A stretch of 64,000 nt of DNA from Komagataeibacter nataicola (lineage in GTDB: Bacteria > Pseudomonadota > Alphaproteobacteria > Acetobacterales > Acetobacteraceae), in NCBI RefSeq assembly GCF_003207795.1, contig NZ_NIRT01000003.1, forward strand, positions 123,458-187,457. Direction: 5' to 3'. Shown here piece by piece: positions 55,330-64,000 of the stretch. Below the pieces are notes generated by a model. The model was not told the origin of the DNA. It worked only from the letters and a program-made list of their open reading frames with translations, and made no database searches. The position numbers were made by a program, and so were the translations under genes. Numbering within the stretch: position 1 is the stretch's first letter; each line of letters begins with the position of its first letter.

Positions 55330-57114
55330 ATGGCTTCTTCTCCTTCTCGACCCCTCACGCGGCGGCATGAATTCGCCGCCGTTCTGGGCTTTGTGTGGCG
55401 GCGGTGGCGGGCGTGGCCTGCCCTGCTGGCGGGCACGCTGGCTGGCATAGCCCTTGCCACCGTGGCGGATGTGATGATGCCGCTGCTGGCGGGCTGGCTG
55501 GTCGATGACGTGTCGCATCCCGCGCAGGCGGCGAGCATTCACCACGCCATACGCGATGTGGCGGGGCTGACGGGGCTGGGCGTGGGCGGCATCGTGGCGC
55601 GGCGCATGGCGTATGTGACCATCTCGCACCTGACATCCCGCGTCATGACCGGCATCGTGACGGAGGCGTTCGCCCGCGTGCAGCGTTTCTCCAGCGAGTG
55701 GCATGCCAGTAACTTCGCGGGCTCCACCGTGCGGCGCATCACGCGCGGGCTGGGGGCGATCGACACGCTGGGCGATACGGTGCTGCTCATGCTGGTGCCC
55801 GAGGTGATCGTGCTGTGCGCCACGACCGGCGTGCTGGCTTTTCACTGGGCGCTCATGGGGCTGGTGCTGGCGGTGGGGTCGGTGGCCCTTGTGGGGCTTT
55901 CGGTGGTGCTGACGCTGCATTACGTCGCCCCGTCCGCCCGCCTGGCCAATGCGTGGGATACGCGCATGGGGGCGACCCTGTCCGATGCCGTAACATGCAA
56001 TGCCGTGGTCAAGGCCTGCGGGGCGGAGGGGCGCGAGGATGCCCGGCTGGCCTGGGTGGCGGGCAGGTGGCGGCAGCGCATGGTGCGCTCGTGGCTGCGC
56101 GGCACCGATAGCGCCAACCTGCAGAACCTTGCCGCCCTGCTCATGCGCATGGCGCTGATTGCGGGGGTGGCGGTGCTGTGGGTGCGCGGCCGTGCCGGGC
56201 CGGGTGATGTGGCCTATGTGCTGACCATGATGTTCGTGATCCAGGGCTACCTGCGTGATATTGGCCAGCAGATTTCCGTCGTGCAGCGCTCGGTCAACGA
56301 GATGGAGGAACTCGTTGCCCTGTTTGCCATGCATCCCGGCGTGGCTGACCGCCCGGATGCCCCGGCGCTGTGCGTGACACGGGGGCATATCCGCTTCGAG
56401 CATGTGCGCTTTGGGTATGTGCGCCAGCACGGGCGGGTGCTGTTTGATGACCTGAACCTTGATATCGCCCCCGGCAGCCGGGTGGCCCTTGTTGGCCCGT
56501 CCGGTTCGGGCAAGACCACGCTCACGCGCCTGCTGCAGCGGTTTTATGACGTGCAGGCCGGGCGCATCACCATTGATGGCACGGATATCGCCACGGTTAC
56601 GCAGGCCAGCCTGCGCGGGCAGATTGCCATCGTGCCGCAGGAGCCGCTGCTGTTTCACCGCTCGCTGGCCGAGAACATCGCCTACGGCCGCCCCGACGCC
56701 ACGCGAGCCGAGATTGCCCACGCCGCCCGGCAGGCCAATGCGGCGGACTTCATCGACCGCCTGCCGCGCGGCTACGCCACCATGGTGGGGGAGCGTGGGG
56801 TCAAGCTCTCGGGCGGGGAGCGCCAGCGCATAGCCATTGCCCGCGCCTTTTTAAGCCAGGCGCGCATCGTAATCATGGATGAGGCGACCTCCAGCCTCGA
56901 TTCCCAGTCTGAAGTGCAGGTGCAGCAGGCGATGGAGCGCCTCATGGCCGGGCGCACGGTGCTGGTCATTGCCCACCGGCTTTCAACCGTGATGGGGCTC
57001 GACCGCATCATCGTCTTCCGCCACGGGCAGGTGTGCGAGGATGGTTCCCATGCCGCCCTGATGCAGCGCGAAGGCGGCCTGTATCGGGAGCTGTTTGAAC
57101 TTCAGTCCCTGTAA
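55330..57114 (+). CDS. ABC exporter, fused membrane and ATPase domains
   Basis: 594 residues from ATG 55330. Six membrane helices (about 20-310) and an ATPase domain with Walker A (ALVGPSGSGKTTLTR), Q-loop (IVPQEPLLFH), signature (LSGGERQRIAIARA), Walker B (IVIMDEATSSLDS) and switch His (VIAHRLSTV). It is a homodimeric exporter of the MsbA/HlyB type. The substrate is not predictable, and no partner membrane-fusion gene is adjacent. It is divergent from nth. Confidence 0.9.
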   Translation: MASSPSRPLTRRHEFAAVLGFVWRRWRAWPALLAGTLAGIALATVADVMMPLLAGWLVDDVSHPAQAASIHHAIRDVAGLTGLGVGGIVARRMAYVTISHLTSRVMTGIVTEAFARVQRFSSEWHASNFAGSTVRRITRGLGAIDTLGDTVLLMLVPEVIVLCATTGVLAFHWALMGLVLAVGSVALVGLSVVLTLHYVAPSARLANAWDTRMGATLSDAVTCNAVVKACGAEGREDARLAWVAGRWRQRMVRSWLRGTDSANLQNLAALLMRMALIAGVAVLWVRGRAGPGDVAYVLTMMFVIQGYLRDIGQQISVVQRSVNEMEELVALFAMHPGVADRPDAPALCVTRGHIRFEHVRFGYVRQHGRVLFDDLNLDIAPGSRVALVGPSGSGKTTLTRLLQRFYDVQAGRITIDGTDIATVTQASLRGQIAIVPQEPLLFHRSLAENIAYGRPDATRAEIAHAARQANAADFIDRLPRGYATMVGERGVKLSGGERQRIAIARAFLSQARIVIMDEATSSLDSQSEVQVQQAMERLMAGRTVLVIAHRLSTVMGLDRIIVFRHGQVCEDGSHAALMQREGGLYRELFELQSL

Positions 57115-57131
57115 AAAGACTGCATAAGGAC

Positions 57132-57199
57132 GTTTTTGGTGAAGCTTTTTCAAGAAGCTTCGGATGACGCCGCCTTTTTTCCAAAAAGGCGGCGTCATC
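57132..57199 (+). repeat. Convergent-junction palindromic repeat, copy G
   Basis: GTTTTTGGTGAAGCTT, a GAAGCTT/AAGCTTC hairpin (57141-57147 and 57155-57161), then a 17-base perfect stem GATGACGCCGCCTTTTT / AAAAAGGCGGCGTCATC (57163-57179 and 57183-57199). The right inverted end is missing. It lies between the convergent ABC exporter and HIT genes. Confidence 0.85.
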
Positions 57200-57230
57200 A
57201 GGCAACCGTCGCTCTGATTGCGCCCGGCTT

Positions 57231-57608
57231 TCAGCCCGGCAGCATGGCCCCAAGCGCGCGGCCACCAAACAGATGCACATGGAAATGCGGCACTTCCTGT
57301 CCGCCTTCGATGCCGGTGTTCGAGACCAGCCGGTAGCCCGGTGCTTCCAGCCCGAGGTCACGCGCGACCCTGCCCACCGCGCGGGTAAAGCCCGCGATCT
57401 CCGCCTCGCTCGCCTTTGCGCTGAAATCGGCAAAGGAAACATAGGCTCCCTTGGGGATTACGAGCACATGGATGGGTGCCTTGGGTGCGATGTCGTGGAA
57501 GGCGAAGGCGTAGTCATCTTCATACACCTTCCTGCACGGCAGTTCTCCGCGCAGGATGCGGGCAAACACGTTCTGCGGGTCATAGGCGCCGGTGCCATTT
57601 ACGGGCAT
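57231..57608 (-). CDS. HIT-family (histidine triad) nucleotide-binding protein
   Basis: 125 residues. The triad is seen in PHFHVHLFGGRALG (H-phi-H-phi-H arrangement) with the preceding nucleotide loop HDIAPKAPIHVLVIPK. HinT-type enzymes hydrolyse nucleoside phosphoramidates. It follows hisE by 25 bases and is probably co-transcribed with the histidine genes, an order common in alphaproteobacteria. Confidence 0.93.
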   Translation of the reverse strand: MPVNGTGAYDPQNVFARILRGELPCRKVYEDDYAFAFHDIAPKAPIHVLVIPKGAYVSFADFSAKASEAEIAGFTRAVGRVARDLGLEAPGYRLVSNTGIEGGQEVPHFHVHLFGGRALGAMLPG

Positions 57609-57633
57609 GGGTCTTGTCTCCTGTTGGGGGCGG

Positions 57634-58089
57634 TCAGGCCAGCGGGTCGCGGGGGCGGGAGGCTTTCTCGGCCACGCCGCTCGTGCCTTCGCGGCGCAGC
57701 AGTTCGGTCCAGACTTCAGCCGGTTTCACGCCCGCATCCACCCACATCACGATCAGGTGGTAGAGCACGTCAGCACTTTCGCTGATCAGTTCCTCGCGGT
57801 TGCCCGCTACGGCCTCGATCAGGCATTCCACGGCTTCCTCGCCAAATTTCTGCGCGATCTTGCGCCGGCCACGGGCCATAAGGCGGGCGGAATGACTGAC
57901 GGAGGGGTCCGTGCCCCGGCGCGATTCCACAACCTCGAACAAACGGTCGAGCACATCAGGCGTGGCGGGGCCGACGGCCTCGATCTCGATGGTGGCGGCA
58001 GGGGCCTTGCCTGCCACCTTGGCGGGGGCCGGTTTGGCCGGGGCGGCCTTGGCGGGCGCGTTCTTGCGGGATTTTTCTGGCTTGGCCAT
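57634..58089 (-). CDS. hisE: Phosphoribosyl-ATP pyrophosphatase
   Basis: 151 residues. The last ~110 form the helical MazG-like HisE domain ([32 protein letters not shown], with the acidic metal ligands). The first ~35 are a Lys/Ala/Pro-rich tail not normally found. It hydrolyses PR-ATP to PR-AMP, the second step of histidine synthesis. hisI is not in the window. Confidence 0.94.
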   Translation of the reverse strand: MAKPEKSRKNAPAKAAPAKPAPAKVAGKAPAATIEIEAVGPATPDVLDRLFEVVESRRGTDPSVSHSARLMARGRRKIAQKFGEEAVECLIEAVAGNREELISESADVLYHLIVMWVDAGVKPAEVWTELLRREGTSGVAEKASRPRDPLA

Positions 58090-58119
58090 GACAATGCTCC
58101 GATAGGCGGGAAAGGGAGA

Positions 58120-58881
58120 TCAGGCGGTCTGTCTGACCGGCAGGCCCGCTTGCGCGAGCGCCTGCTTGACCTGTGGAATGGTGAACTGCCCGAAGTGGAA
58201 TACGCTGGCCGCCAGCAGCCCGGTCGCACCCGCGCGCGCGCCCTCAACAAAATGTTCGAGCGCGCCAACCCCGCCCGAGGCCACGATGGGAATGCGCACC
58301 GCCGCATTCGCCGCCCGCAGCAGGTCAAGGTCGAAGCCCTTGCCGGTGCCATCGCGGTCCATGCTGGTCAGCAGGATTTCGCCCGCCCCACGTTCCGCCA
58401 CTTCCCGGCACCAGTCAATCACGCTGCGCCCTGTGGGGGTGCGGCCGCCATGAGTGTAGACCTCCCACCCGCCATGGCCATCGCTGCGGGCATCAATGGC
58501 GACCACTACGCACTGGCTGCCGAATTTCTGCGCGGCCTCGCTCACCAGTTCGGGCCGCGAGACGGCGGCCGAGTTCATGGCGCATTTATCGGCGCCTGCC
58601 AGCAGAAGGCGGCGCATGTCATCGGTGGTGCGCACGCCGCCGCCCACCGTCAGCGGCAGGAAGATGCGCTCCGCCGTGCGGCTGACCACATCGAGGATGG
58701 TGTCACGGTTTTCGTTGCTGGCGGTGATGTCGAGGAAGGTGAGTTCATCAGCCCCCGCCGCGTCGTAAACGGCGGCCTGTTCCACCGGGTCGCCCGCATC
58801 GCGTAGCGAGACGAAGTTGACCCCCTTGACCACCCGGCCGTTTTTTACGTCCAGGCAGGGAATGACGCGCAGCTTGAGCAT
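58120..58881 (-). CDS. hisF: Imidazole glycerol phosphate synthase, cyclase subunit
   Basis: 253 residues, (beta/alpha)8 barrel. The catalytic Asp pair is in [17 protein letters not shown] and [11 protein letters not shown]. The C-terminal phosphate loop [20 protein letters not shown] is present. It uses ammonia from HisH to form IGP and AICAR. The start overlaps the GNAT-HisA stop by one base (TGATG). Confidence 0.97.
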   Translation of the reverse strand: MLKLRVIPCLDVKNGRVVKGVNFVSLRDAGDPVEQAAVYDAAGADELTFLDITASNENRDTILDVVSRTAERIFLPLTVGGGVRTTDDMRRLLLAGADKCAMNSAAVSRPELVSEAAQKFGSQCVVVAIDARSDGHGGWEVYTHGGRTPTGRSVIDWCREVAERGAGEILLTSMDRDGTGKGFDLDLLRAANAAVRIPIVASGGVGALEHFVEGARAGATGLLAASVFHFGQFTIPQVKQALAQAGLPVRQTA

Positions 58882-60236
58882 CAGGAAAGAACCCGCAGGG
58901 CTTCACCAAGGTCGATGCGGCCATCATACAGTGCGCGGCCCACGATCACGCCCTCAATGCCCGGCGCGCGTGCTGTGGCCGCCCGCAGGGCTTCAAGGTG
59001 GCCGAGATTGCCCACCCCGCCGCTGGCAATGACCGGGATGGAGAGCGCATTGGCCATGTCGGCGGTCTGCTCGATGTCGATGCCGGTGAGCATGCCGTCG
59101 CGGCTGATCTCGGTGAAGATGACGGCGGCCACACCGGCATCCTGCATGCGCAGGCCAAGGTCGACGGCCTTCATCTCCGATGTTTCGGCCCAGCCCTCGG
59201 TGGCCACCTGGCCGCTGCGCGCGTCGATGCCCGCCACAATGCGGCCGGGGAACAGGCGGCATGCCTCGCGCACCAGATCGGGGTTCTTGACCGCAATCGA
59301 GCCCAGGATCACACGGCTGATTCCGGCATTGAGCCATTTGCCGATGCTTTCAAGGTCACGCAGGCCACCGCCGAGCTGCACCGGCACCGAGGCATTGGCG
59401 ATGATGGCCTCGATGGCCTCGGTATTGGCCGAGCGCCCGGCAAACGCGCCGTTGAGATCCACCACATGCAGCCACGAGCAGCCGGCATGGATCCACGCCC
59501 GCGCCTGCGCGCCGGGATCATCGGAATAGACGGTGGCGTTGTCCATCTCGCCACGGCGCAGGCGCACGCATGTGCCATCCTTGAGATCAATGGCGGGGTA
59601 GAGGGTCAGGCTGTGTCCGGTCACGGGGGCATGTCCTGCTGCAGGGATGGGGGTGGAGGCAGCCTGCGGGTGGGCGGGTACGATCCGCTCGTTATCCTGC
59701 AGGCGCTTGGTGAAGAACAGGCCGCGCACGGTGCGGCCATTGGTGCGGGCATAGCTGGGGTGGGTGCCCCAGTGGTGGAAGCCGCTGCTGCGGAACAGCC
59801 GCACGGCCTCGGCCTGGGTCTCGCGCACATCAAGGTTGATGATCTGGTAGCCCATGCTGCGCGCGCAGTTTTCCACCTCGGTCAGCAAAAGGCGGCCCAG
59901 CCCCAGCCCGCGTGCGTAGGGGGCGATATAGAAATGCATGAGGGTGGCGCTCATGGCCTGCGCCTCGTTATTGCGTGGCGGCCGCACGAGCTGGGCGGAG
60001 CCCACGATCATGTCATCAAGCCGGGCCACGAACATCTGCCGCTCGGGCACCAGCAGCACGCCGCGGAAGTAACGCTCCAGCGTCTCTCGCGGGGGCGGGG
60101 CCAGCCAGCCAAAGCCGCCGCCATCGAGTATGGCCGCGTTGGTTGCGTCACACAGGGCATGCAGGTCGTCCTCGTGCATGTTGTCGAGCAGGCGTTCGGC
60201 ATGCAGCGTGCCGTCGAGGGTGGCCTGCCGGGTCAT
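58881..60236 (-). CDS. hisA: GNAT acetyltransferase domain fused to HisA isomerase
   Basis: 451 residues in one uninterrupted frame. Residues about 15-180 are a GNAT domain (acetyl-CoA loop [39 protein letters not shown]). A 25-residue Ala/Pro linker leads to HisA at about 208-451 ([15 protein letters not shown] with the first catalytic Asp, [15 protein letters not shown] with the second, [16 protein letters not shown]). HisA isomerises ProFAR to PRFAR in histidine synthesis. Usual HisA is about 245 residues. A GTG at 59624 (V205) could allow a separate HisA start. It overlaps hisH by ATGA. Confidence 0.93.
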   Translation of the reverse strand: MTRQATLDGTLHAERLLDNMHEDDLHALCDATNAAILDGGGFGWLAPPPRETLERYFRGVLLVPERQMFVARLDDMIVGSAQLVRPPRNNEAQAMSATLMHFYIAPYARGLGLGRLLLTEVENCARSMGYQIINLDVRETQAEAVRLFRSSGFHHWGTHPSYARTNGRTVRGLFFTKRLQDNERIVPAHPQAASTPIPAAGHAPVTGHSLTLYPAIDLKDGTCVRLRRGEMDNATVYSDDPGAQARAWIHAGCSWLHVVDLNGAFAGRSANTEAIEAIIANASVPVQLGGGLRDLESIGKWLNAGISRVILGSIAVKNPDLVREACRLFPGRIVAGIDARSGQVATEGWAETSEMKAVDLGLRMQDAGVAAVIFTEISRDGMLTGIDIEQTADMANALSIPVIASGGVGNLGHLEALRAATARAPGIEGVIVGRALYDGRIDLGEALRVLS

Positions 60237-60925
60237 GGCGCGGGGTCCGGAACGGGTGTCCAGCGCAGGAAGTTGGACAGGATGCGCAGGCCCACCTGCT
60301 GGCTCTTTTCTACATGGAACTGGGTGCCCGCCCGGTTGCCGCGCGCCACGATGGCAGGCACCGGGCTGCCGTAATCGGTGGTGGCCACCATGTCGGCGCT
60401 GTCATAGCCCGTCAGCGCGAAGGAATGGACGAAATAGCCATGGGCATCCGCCGCCAGCCCCTCGGTCAGGGGGTGGGCGCCGGGGGTGAAGGCCAGTTCG
60501 TTCCAGCCCATCTGCGGCAGGCGCAGGCCGGGGGCTTCCATCAGCGTGATTTCCCCCGCGATCCAGCCAAAGCCGGGGGTTACGCCATGCTCGCGCCCGC
60601 GCTCGGCCATGAGCTGCATGCCCACGCATATGCCAAGGAAGGGCACGCCGCCATCGGTTGCCGCCACGATCGCATCGCGCAGGCCGGGCCGGGCCGCAAG
60701 CCCTGCCGCGCAATCGGCAAACGCGCCCTGTCCGGGCAGTACGATGCGGTCGGCCTGCAGAACGGCCTGGGGGTCCGCCGTGATGGTGACGGTGGCGTCT
60801 ATGCCGCTGTCAGCCGCGGCCCTTGTCAGGGCGCGGGCGGCGGAGGCCAGGTTGCCGCCATTATAGTCGATCACCACGATGGACCGGGGGCGCGAGGATG
60901 CGGGCGCGGGCATGGTATGCCTCAT
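60233..60925 (-). CDS. hisH: Imidazole glycerol phosphate synthase, glutamine amidotransferase subunit
   Basis: 230 residues. Class I amidotransferase with the catalytic Cys in FLGICVGMQLMAER and His-x-Glu in TQFHVEKSQQVGL. It feeds ammonia to HisF. The start at 60925 overlaps the membrane-protein stop by ATGA; ATG 60913 is an alternative. Confidence 0.96.
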   Translation of the reverse strand: MRHTMPAPASSRPRSIVVIDYNGGNLASAARALTRAAADSGIDATVTITADPQAVLQADRIVLPGQGAFADCAAGLAARPGLRDAIVAATDGGVPFLGICVGMQLMAERGREHGVTPGFGWIAGEITLMEAPGLRLPQMGWNELAFTPGAHPLTEGLAADAHGYFVHSFALTGYDSADMVATTDYGSPVPAIVARGNRAGTQFHVEKSQQVGLRILSNFLRWTPVPDPAP

Positions 60926-61305
60926 GATACGGGAGAAGGAGAGGGAACAGGCCGGTTATGCTCCAGCCAGCGCAGCACGGCGGCGCTCCGGTCTGGCGCA
61001 TATACGCCCGGCACGGGGGCGTAGCCGCGCAGTTGCAGTTCCCATTGCCGGATTTCCGGCGTGTTGAGGGCCAGCAGCAGGTGCAGCCCGCCCAGAACGG
61101 GCAGGGCGAAGGCAAGTGGCATGAACTGGGCCAGCAGGATGCTGACGCCGCCTGCCAGCAGCCCGCTGATGAAACAGCCCCGCAACAGCAGTCCGCCCCA
61201 GCCGCACAGCAGCACCAGCCACGACATGCGGCACGCCACCATCACGGGCCAGGCCCGTGCATCGGGCCTGCCCGCAGGCGGCAGCAGGGCGGAATAGAAT
61301 GTCAC
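60922..61305 (-). CDS. Membrane protein in the histidine operon (DUF2628-like)
   Basis: 127 residues with two or three hydrophobic segments ([40 protein letters not shown]) and a soluble tail ([20 protein letters not shown]). The pattern and its place between hisB and hisH match small DUF2628-type membrane proteins seen in alphaproteobacterial his operons; function unknown. It overlaps both neighbours by ATGA. Confidence 0.75.
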   Translation of the reverse strand: MTFYSALLPPAGRPDARAWPVMVACRMSWLVLLCGWGGLLLRGCFISGLLAGGVSILLAQFMPLAFALPVLGGLHLLLALNTPEIRQWELQLRGYAPVPGVYAPDRSAAVLRWLEHNRPVPSPSPVS

Positions 61306-61898
61306 AGGCTGCCCTTGGTGGAGGGGATGATGCCGCCTGCGCGGGGATCGGCCTCGCTGGCGGTGCGCAGCGCGCGGGCCAGGGCCTTGAAGGCGGCTTC
61401 GGCAATGTGGTGGCAGTTATGGCCCGCGCGCTCGATGACATGCAGCGTGACCAGCGCGCTCATGGCGAAGGCGCGGAAGAATTCCTCGAACAGTTCGGTG
61501 TCCATCTCCCCGATCTTGTCGCGCCCGAAGGTGACGGACCACGCCAGAAAGGGGCGGCCGGAAATATCGACCACCGCCTCGCACAGCGCCTCGTCGAGTG
61601 GCACGGTGGCGCAGCCGTAGCGGCGGATGCCGCGTTTGTCGCCAATGGCCTGCGCGAAGGCCTTGCCCAGGGCGATGCCCGTATCTTCCACCGTGTGGTG
61701 GTAGTCGATATGCAGGTCTCCTCTGGCCGCAATGTCGAGATCGCACATGCTATGGCGGCCAAGGGCTGTCAGCATATGGTCAAAGAAACCGATCCCGGTA
61801 TCGATGCGGGTCTGGCCGGTGCCATCGAGGTTGATGGTCACGGTAATGTCGGTCTCGCTGGTGGCGCGATGGACCGTGGCTGTGCGCGGGCTGTTCAT
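61302..61898 (-). CDS. hisB: Imidazoleglycerol-phosphate dehydratase
   Basis: 198 residues. Manganese-binding histidine clusters are in [24 protein letters not shown] and [22 protein letters not shown]. Monofunctional, without the phosphatase domain of enterobacterial HisB. First gene of the minus-strand run hisB-DUF-hisH-GNAT::hisA-hisF-hisE-HIT. Confidence 0.97.
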   Translation of the reverse strand: MNSPRTATVHRATSETDITVTINLDGTGQTRIDTGIGFFDHMLTALGRHSMCDLDIAARGDLHIDYHHTVEDTGIALGKAFAQAIGDKRGIRRYGCATVPLDEALCEAVVDISGRPFLAWSVTFGRDKIGEMDTELFEEFFRAFAMSALVTLHVIERAGHNCHHIAEAAFKALARALRTASEADPRAGGIIPSTKGSL

Positions 61899-62063
61899 GC
61901 CCCCCTTCTACAGAAGGCCGGGACCGGAATCCATACCGATCCCGCCCGCGCCACGCCGCTCGGACATGCGTATTGGCAGGGCCGGGCCGTTGCGGCATGG
62001 TGTCGCGCGCGCTGGCTTTGTCAGGCTTGTTGCCGCGTGCCTTCATATCAAGGGAATGACCAT

Positions 62064-62651
62064 ATGACATCGCTCGATCTTCTCCTGTCGCGGTTTTCCA
62101 CCGATGCGCTGGCGGAACCGGCCCCTGCGGGTGACGTGCTCGAGGCCATCCTCTCCACCGCCATGCGCGCGCCCGATCATGGCAAGCTGCGCCCGTGGCG
62201 CTACGCCATCGTGCAGGGGGAGGCACGGGTGAAGCTGGCCGAGCGCGTGGTGGCCAGCATGAAGCGGCTTGACCCCGACGTGGCGCCCGCCAAAGTGGAA
62301 AAGCGCTTCTCGCGCATGTCCACCATGCCCATGACCATCGTGTTGGGCATGCACCTGCAGCCGGAGAACAAGATTCCCCTGCTTGAGCAGGAACTGGCCG
62401 TGGGGGCCGCCGCCATGAACATCCTTAACGCCCTGCATGCCACGGGTTTTGGCGGCGTGTGGGTGAGCGGCGATGTGGCCCATGACCCGGAATTCGCTGC
62501 CGAGATGGGCTTCCCCGCGCCGCACAGGCTGGCCGGTTTCCTGTTTGTGGGCACCCCTACGGCGGAGGCGAGGGCCCCCAAGCGCCGCGCGGTTGATGAC
62601 TATGTGGCCCAGTGGACCGGCGCGCCCGCCCGATTTGGCGCGGATGCGTAA
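62064..62651 (+). CDS. Nitroreductase-family protein (YdjA-like)
   Basis: 195 residues from ATG 62064. FMN-binding nitroreductase fold: AMRAPDHGKLRPWRY near the N-terminus, VGAAAMNILNALHATGFGGVW centrally and a C-terminal arm (APKRRAVDDYVAQW). The short, cysteine-poor form resembles E. coli YdjA. It would reduce nitro or quinone compounds with NAD(P)H; the physiological substrate is unknown. It is divergent from hisB. Confidence 0.88.
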   Translation: MTSLDLLLSRFSTDALAEPAPAGDVLEAILSTAMRAPDHGKLRPWRYAIVQGEARVKLAERVVASMKRLDPDVAPAKVEKRFSRMSTMPMTIVLGMHLQPENKIPLLEQELAVGAAAMNILNALHATGFGGVWVSGDVAHDPEFAAEMGFPAPHRLAGFLFVGTPTAEARAPKRRAVDDYVAQWTGAPARFGADA

Positions 62652-62684
62652 CCCCTGAAGAACACCACGGACAGGAACCCAGCC

Positions 62685-63866
62685 ATGACCTATCATGATG
62701 TTACCATTATGGGTGGCGGCCCGGCAGGGCTTGCCGCCGCCCTGTCGCTTGAGGCCCGTGGCCTGTCCGTGGCCGTGCTCGAGCGCACGCCACAGGCCCC
62801 GTGGGCGGAGCCGGCCTTTGACGGGCGCGAGATCGCGCTGACCCATCATTCGGTTGCGGTGCTCAAGGAGCTCGGCGCATGGGCGCATATCCCCGAAGTC
62901 GCCATCTCCCCCCTGCGTGAGGCACGGGTCGAGACCGGGCGCGGCAATCATCCCCTGCAGTTCGACACACAGGGGCGGGGCGTGGATGCGCTGGGCTACC
63001 TCGTTTCCAATCACTGCATCCGCCATGGCTTATATAAGGCAGCCAGCCAGCGTCCCGGCATCAGCCTGCTTGGTGGCACCGCCACCCGCCATATCCGCCG
63101 CATCGGGGAGGACATGGTCGTGGTGCATGAGGGGGGCGAGATCACCTCGCGTCTTGCCATCGGGGCGGACGGGCGTTTTTCCCAGATCAGGCGGTCGCAG
63201 CGCATCGGGGCGATTGTTCATGATTTCCGGCGGTCCATGCTGGTCTGCCGCATGGCGCATGAACTGCCACATCATCATGTGGCCACCCAGTGGTTTGATG
63301 AGGGGCAGACCGTTGCCCTCCTGCCGGTCAATGGCGGGGCGTCGTCCATTGTCCTGACACTGCCACCCGAGCAGATCGAGCGCCTGCGCACGCTTGAGCG
63401 CGATGCCTTTAATGCCGAGATCATGGAGCGCGTAGGCAGGCGGCTGGGCAACATGCGGCTGGTCAGCACGCGGCATGCCTATCCGCTCCGGGGGGTGTAT
63501 GCCCATCGTTTCGCAGCTCCCGGCTTTGCGCTGGTGGGGGATGCCGCCGTGGGCATGCACCCCATTACCGCCCATGGCTTCAACCTTGGCCTGAAAGGGC
63601 AGGAGGTGCTGGCGCAGGAAGTCGCGGCTGGCATGGCGCGGGGCGAGCCCGTGGGCAGCCTGCCCGCGCTACGGCGTTTTGAGCGGCGGCACAGGATGGA
63701 AACCGCGCCCCTGTTCGCGGCCACCAATGGAATCGCAACACTTTATACACGTGATGAACCCGCCTTCCGCGTGCTCAGGCAGGCCGGACTCCGCGTGGCG
63801 GATGCCCTTTCGCCGTTTAAGTCAGTGGTGACAAATATGCTGATGGATCGGAAAACGGCGTCCTAG
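62685..63866 (+). CDS. FAD-dependent hydroxylase of the UbiH/UbiM/COQ6 family
   Basis: 393 residues. The N-terminal dinucleotide fold is DVTIMGGGPAGLAAALSLEARG. The internal FAD motif is LVGDAAVGMHPITAHGFNLGLKG, as in ubiquinone-ring hydroxylases. It probably hydroxylates a ubiquinone precursor; resemblance to UbiM is my impression, and the ring position cannot be fixed from sequence. The 33-base gap to the nitroreductase suggests a shared transcript. Confidence 0.85.
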   Translation: MTYHDVTIMGGGPAGLAAALSLEARGLSVAVLERTPQAPWAEPAFDGREIALTHHSVAVLKELGAWAHIPEVAISPLREARVETGRGNHPLQFDTQGRGVDALGYLVSNHCIRHGLYKAASQRPGISLLGGTATRHIRRIGEDMVVVHEGGEITSRLAIGADGRFSQIRRSQRIGAIVHDFRRSMLVCRMAHELPHHHVATQWFDEGQTVALLPVNGGASSIVLTLPPEQIERLRTLERDAFNAEIMERVGRRLGNMRLVSTRHAYPLRGVYAHRFAAPGFALVGDAAVGMHPITAHGFNLGLKGQEVLAQEVAAGMARGEPVGSLPALRRFERRHRMETAPLFAATNGIATLYTRDEPAFRVLRQAGLRVADALSPFKSVVTNMLMDRKTAS

Positions 63867-63932
63867 CAGGCTTTTTGTGTAACTGATGCCTGCCGGGTGG
63901 GAACTTTTTTCACTTTCTGTGCATTTTTCTGA

Positions 63933-63961
63933 TTGACGGTAGATGGTGTGGGTCCTATATC
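63933..63961 (+). promoter_or_regulatory. Candidate sigma-70 promoter at the right edge
   Basis: TTGACG (63933-63938), a 17-base spacer and TATATC (63956-63961). It is close to consensus in both boxes and spacing, and lies 66 bases after the hydroxylase stop. The downstream gene is beyond the window. The rest of the 134-base tail holds no coding frame I can support. Confidence 0.55.
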
Positions 63962-64000
63962 CCCAATCACCGGCGGCGCTGAGGAAACTTCTTGAGCTTC

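Noticed and set aside
1..64000. Mobile elements, prophage, tRNA or rRNA genes
   Set aside because: No transposase, integrase, tRNA cloverleaf or rRNA sequence was recognised; the region is core chromosome with uniform composition.

Overview
The window is high-GC alphaproteobacterial chromosome. The gene repertoire (argD-argF-hslO, ribF-ileS-lspA-DUF3035, an hrpB helicase, a GNAT/HisA histidine operon, many lineage-specific secreted proteins) and base composition point to an acetic acid bacterium, most likely the Komagataeibacter/Gluconacetobacter group. This is inference from gene content only. It is core chromosome: nearly every base is coding, genes are packed with ATGA stop/start overlaps, and I see no insertion sequence, prophage, CRISPR array, tRNA or rRNA gene.

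Layout. 1-5.8 kb: partial GT4 glycosyltransferase (-), then TPR protein, GT9 glycosyltransferase, thrS and infC (+). 5.9-13.4 kb (-): SIMPL-domain protein with a small partner, a histidine kinase/response regulator pair, an HtrA-like periplasmic protease, and helicase hrpB. 13.5-15.6 kb (+): DsbD/ScsB-like thiol reductase. 15.7-20.2 kb (-): secreted protein, hslO, a small ORF, argF, argD. 20.5-32.5 kb (+): recX, CHAP lipoprotein, tatA, methionine-salvage genes mtnB-mtnD-mtnC, ribF, ileS, lspA, DUF3035 lipoprotein, mutL and an isolated nuoM. 32.6-39.7 kb: parE (-), a secreted protein (-), a lipoprotein (+), an Rrf2 regulator (-) divergent from cysK (+), and an OmpA-type protein (-). 39.3-51.9 kb is one long minus-strand run: gltX, pyrB, pyrC-like, plsY, dprA, topA, rnr, a frame-disrupted S41 peptidase and DUF1491. 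52-57 kb: comEC (+), nth (-), ABC exporter (+). 57.2-61.9 kb (-): hisB, a membrane protein, hisH, a GNAT::HisA fusion, hisF, hisE and a HIT protein. 62-63.9 kb (+): nitroreductase and a UbiH/UbiM-like hydroxylase, with a promoter-like site at the right edge.

The most notable non-coding signal is a dispersed roughly 65-80 bp palindromic element. It has AAAAGTTTTTGG-type inverted ends, an AAGCTT hairpin and a GCCGCC-T5/A5-GGCGGC hairpin. Seven copies are visible (one degenerate). They occupy six of the seven convergent gene junctions; the seventh copy lies just after the hrpB stop. It looks like a MITE/REP-type repeat serving as a bidirectional terminator. Other points of interest: a probable AUA start for infC with a UUCG-capped leader hairpin; a GNAT domain fused in frame to HisA; a PyrC paralogue lacking the HxH metal motif behind pyrB; an 11-copy hexanucleotide repeat at the comEC 5' end; and a 14-bp palindrome between the Rrf2 regulator and cysK.
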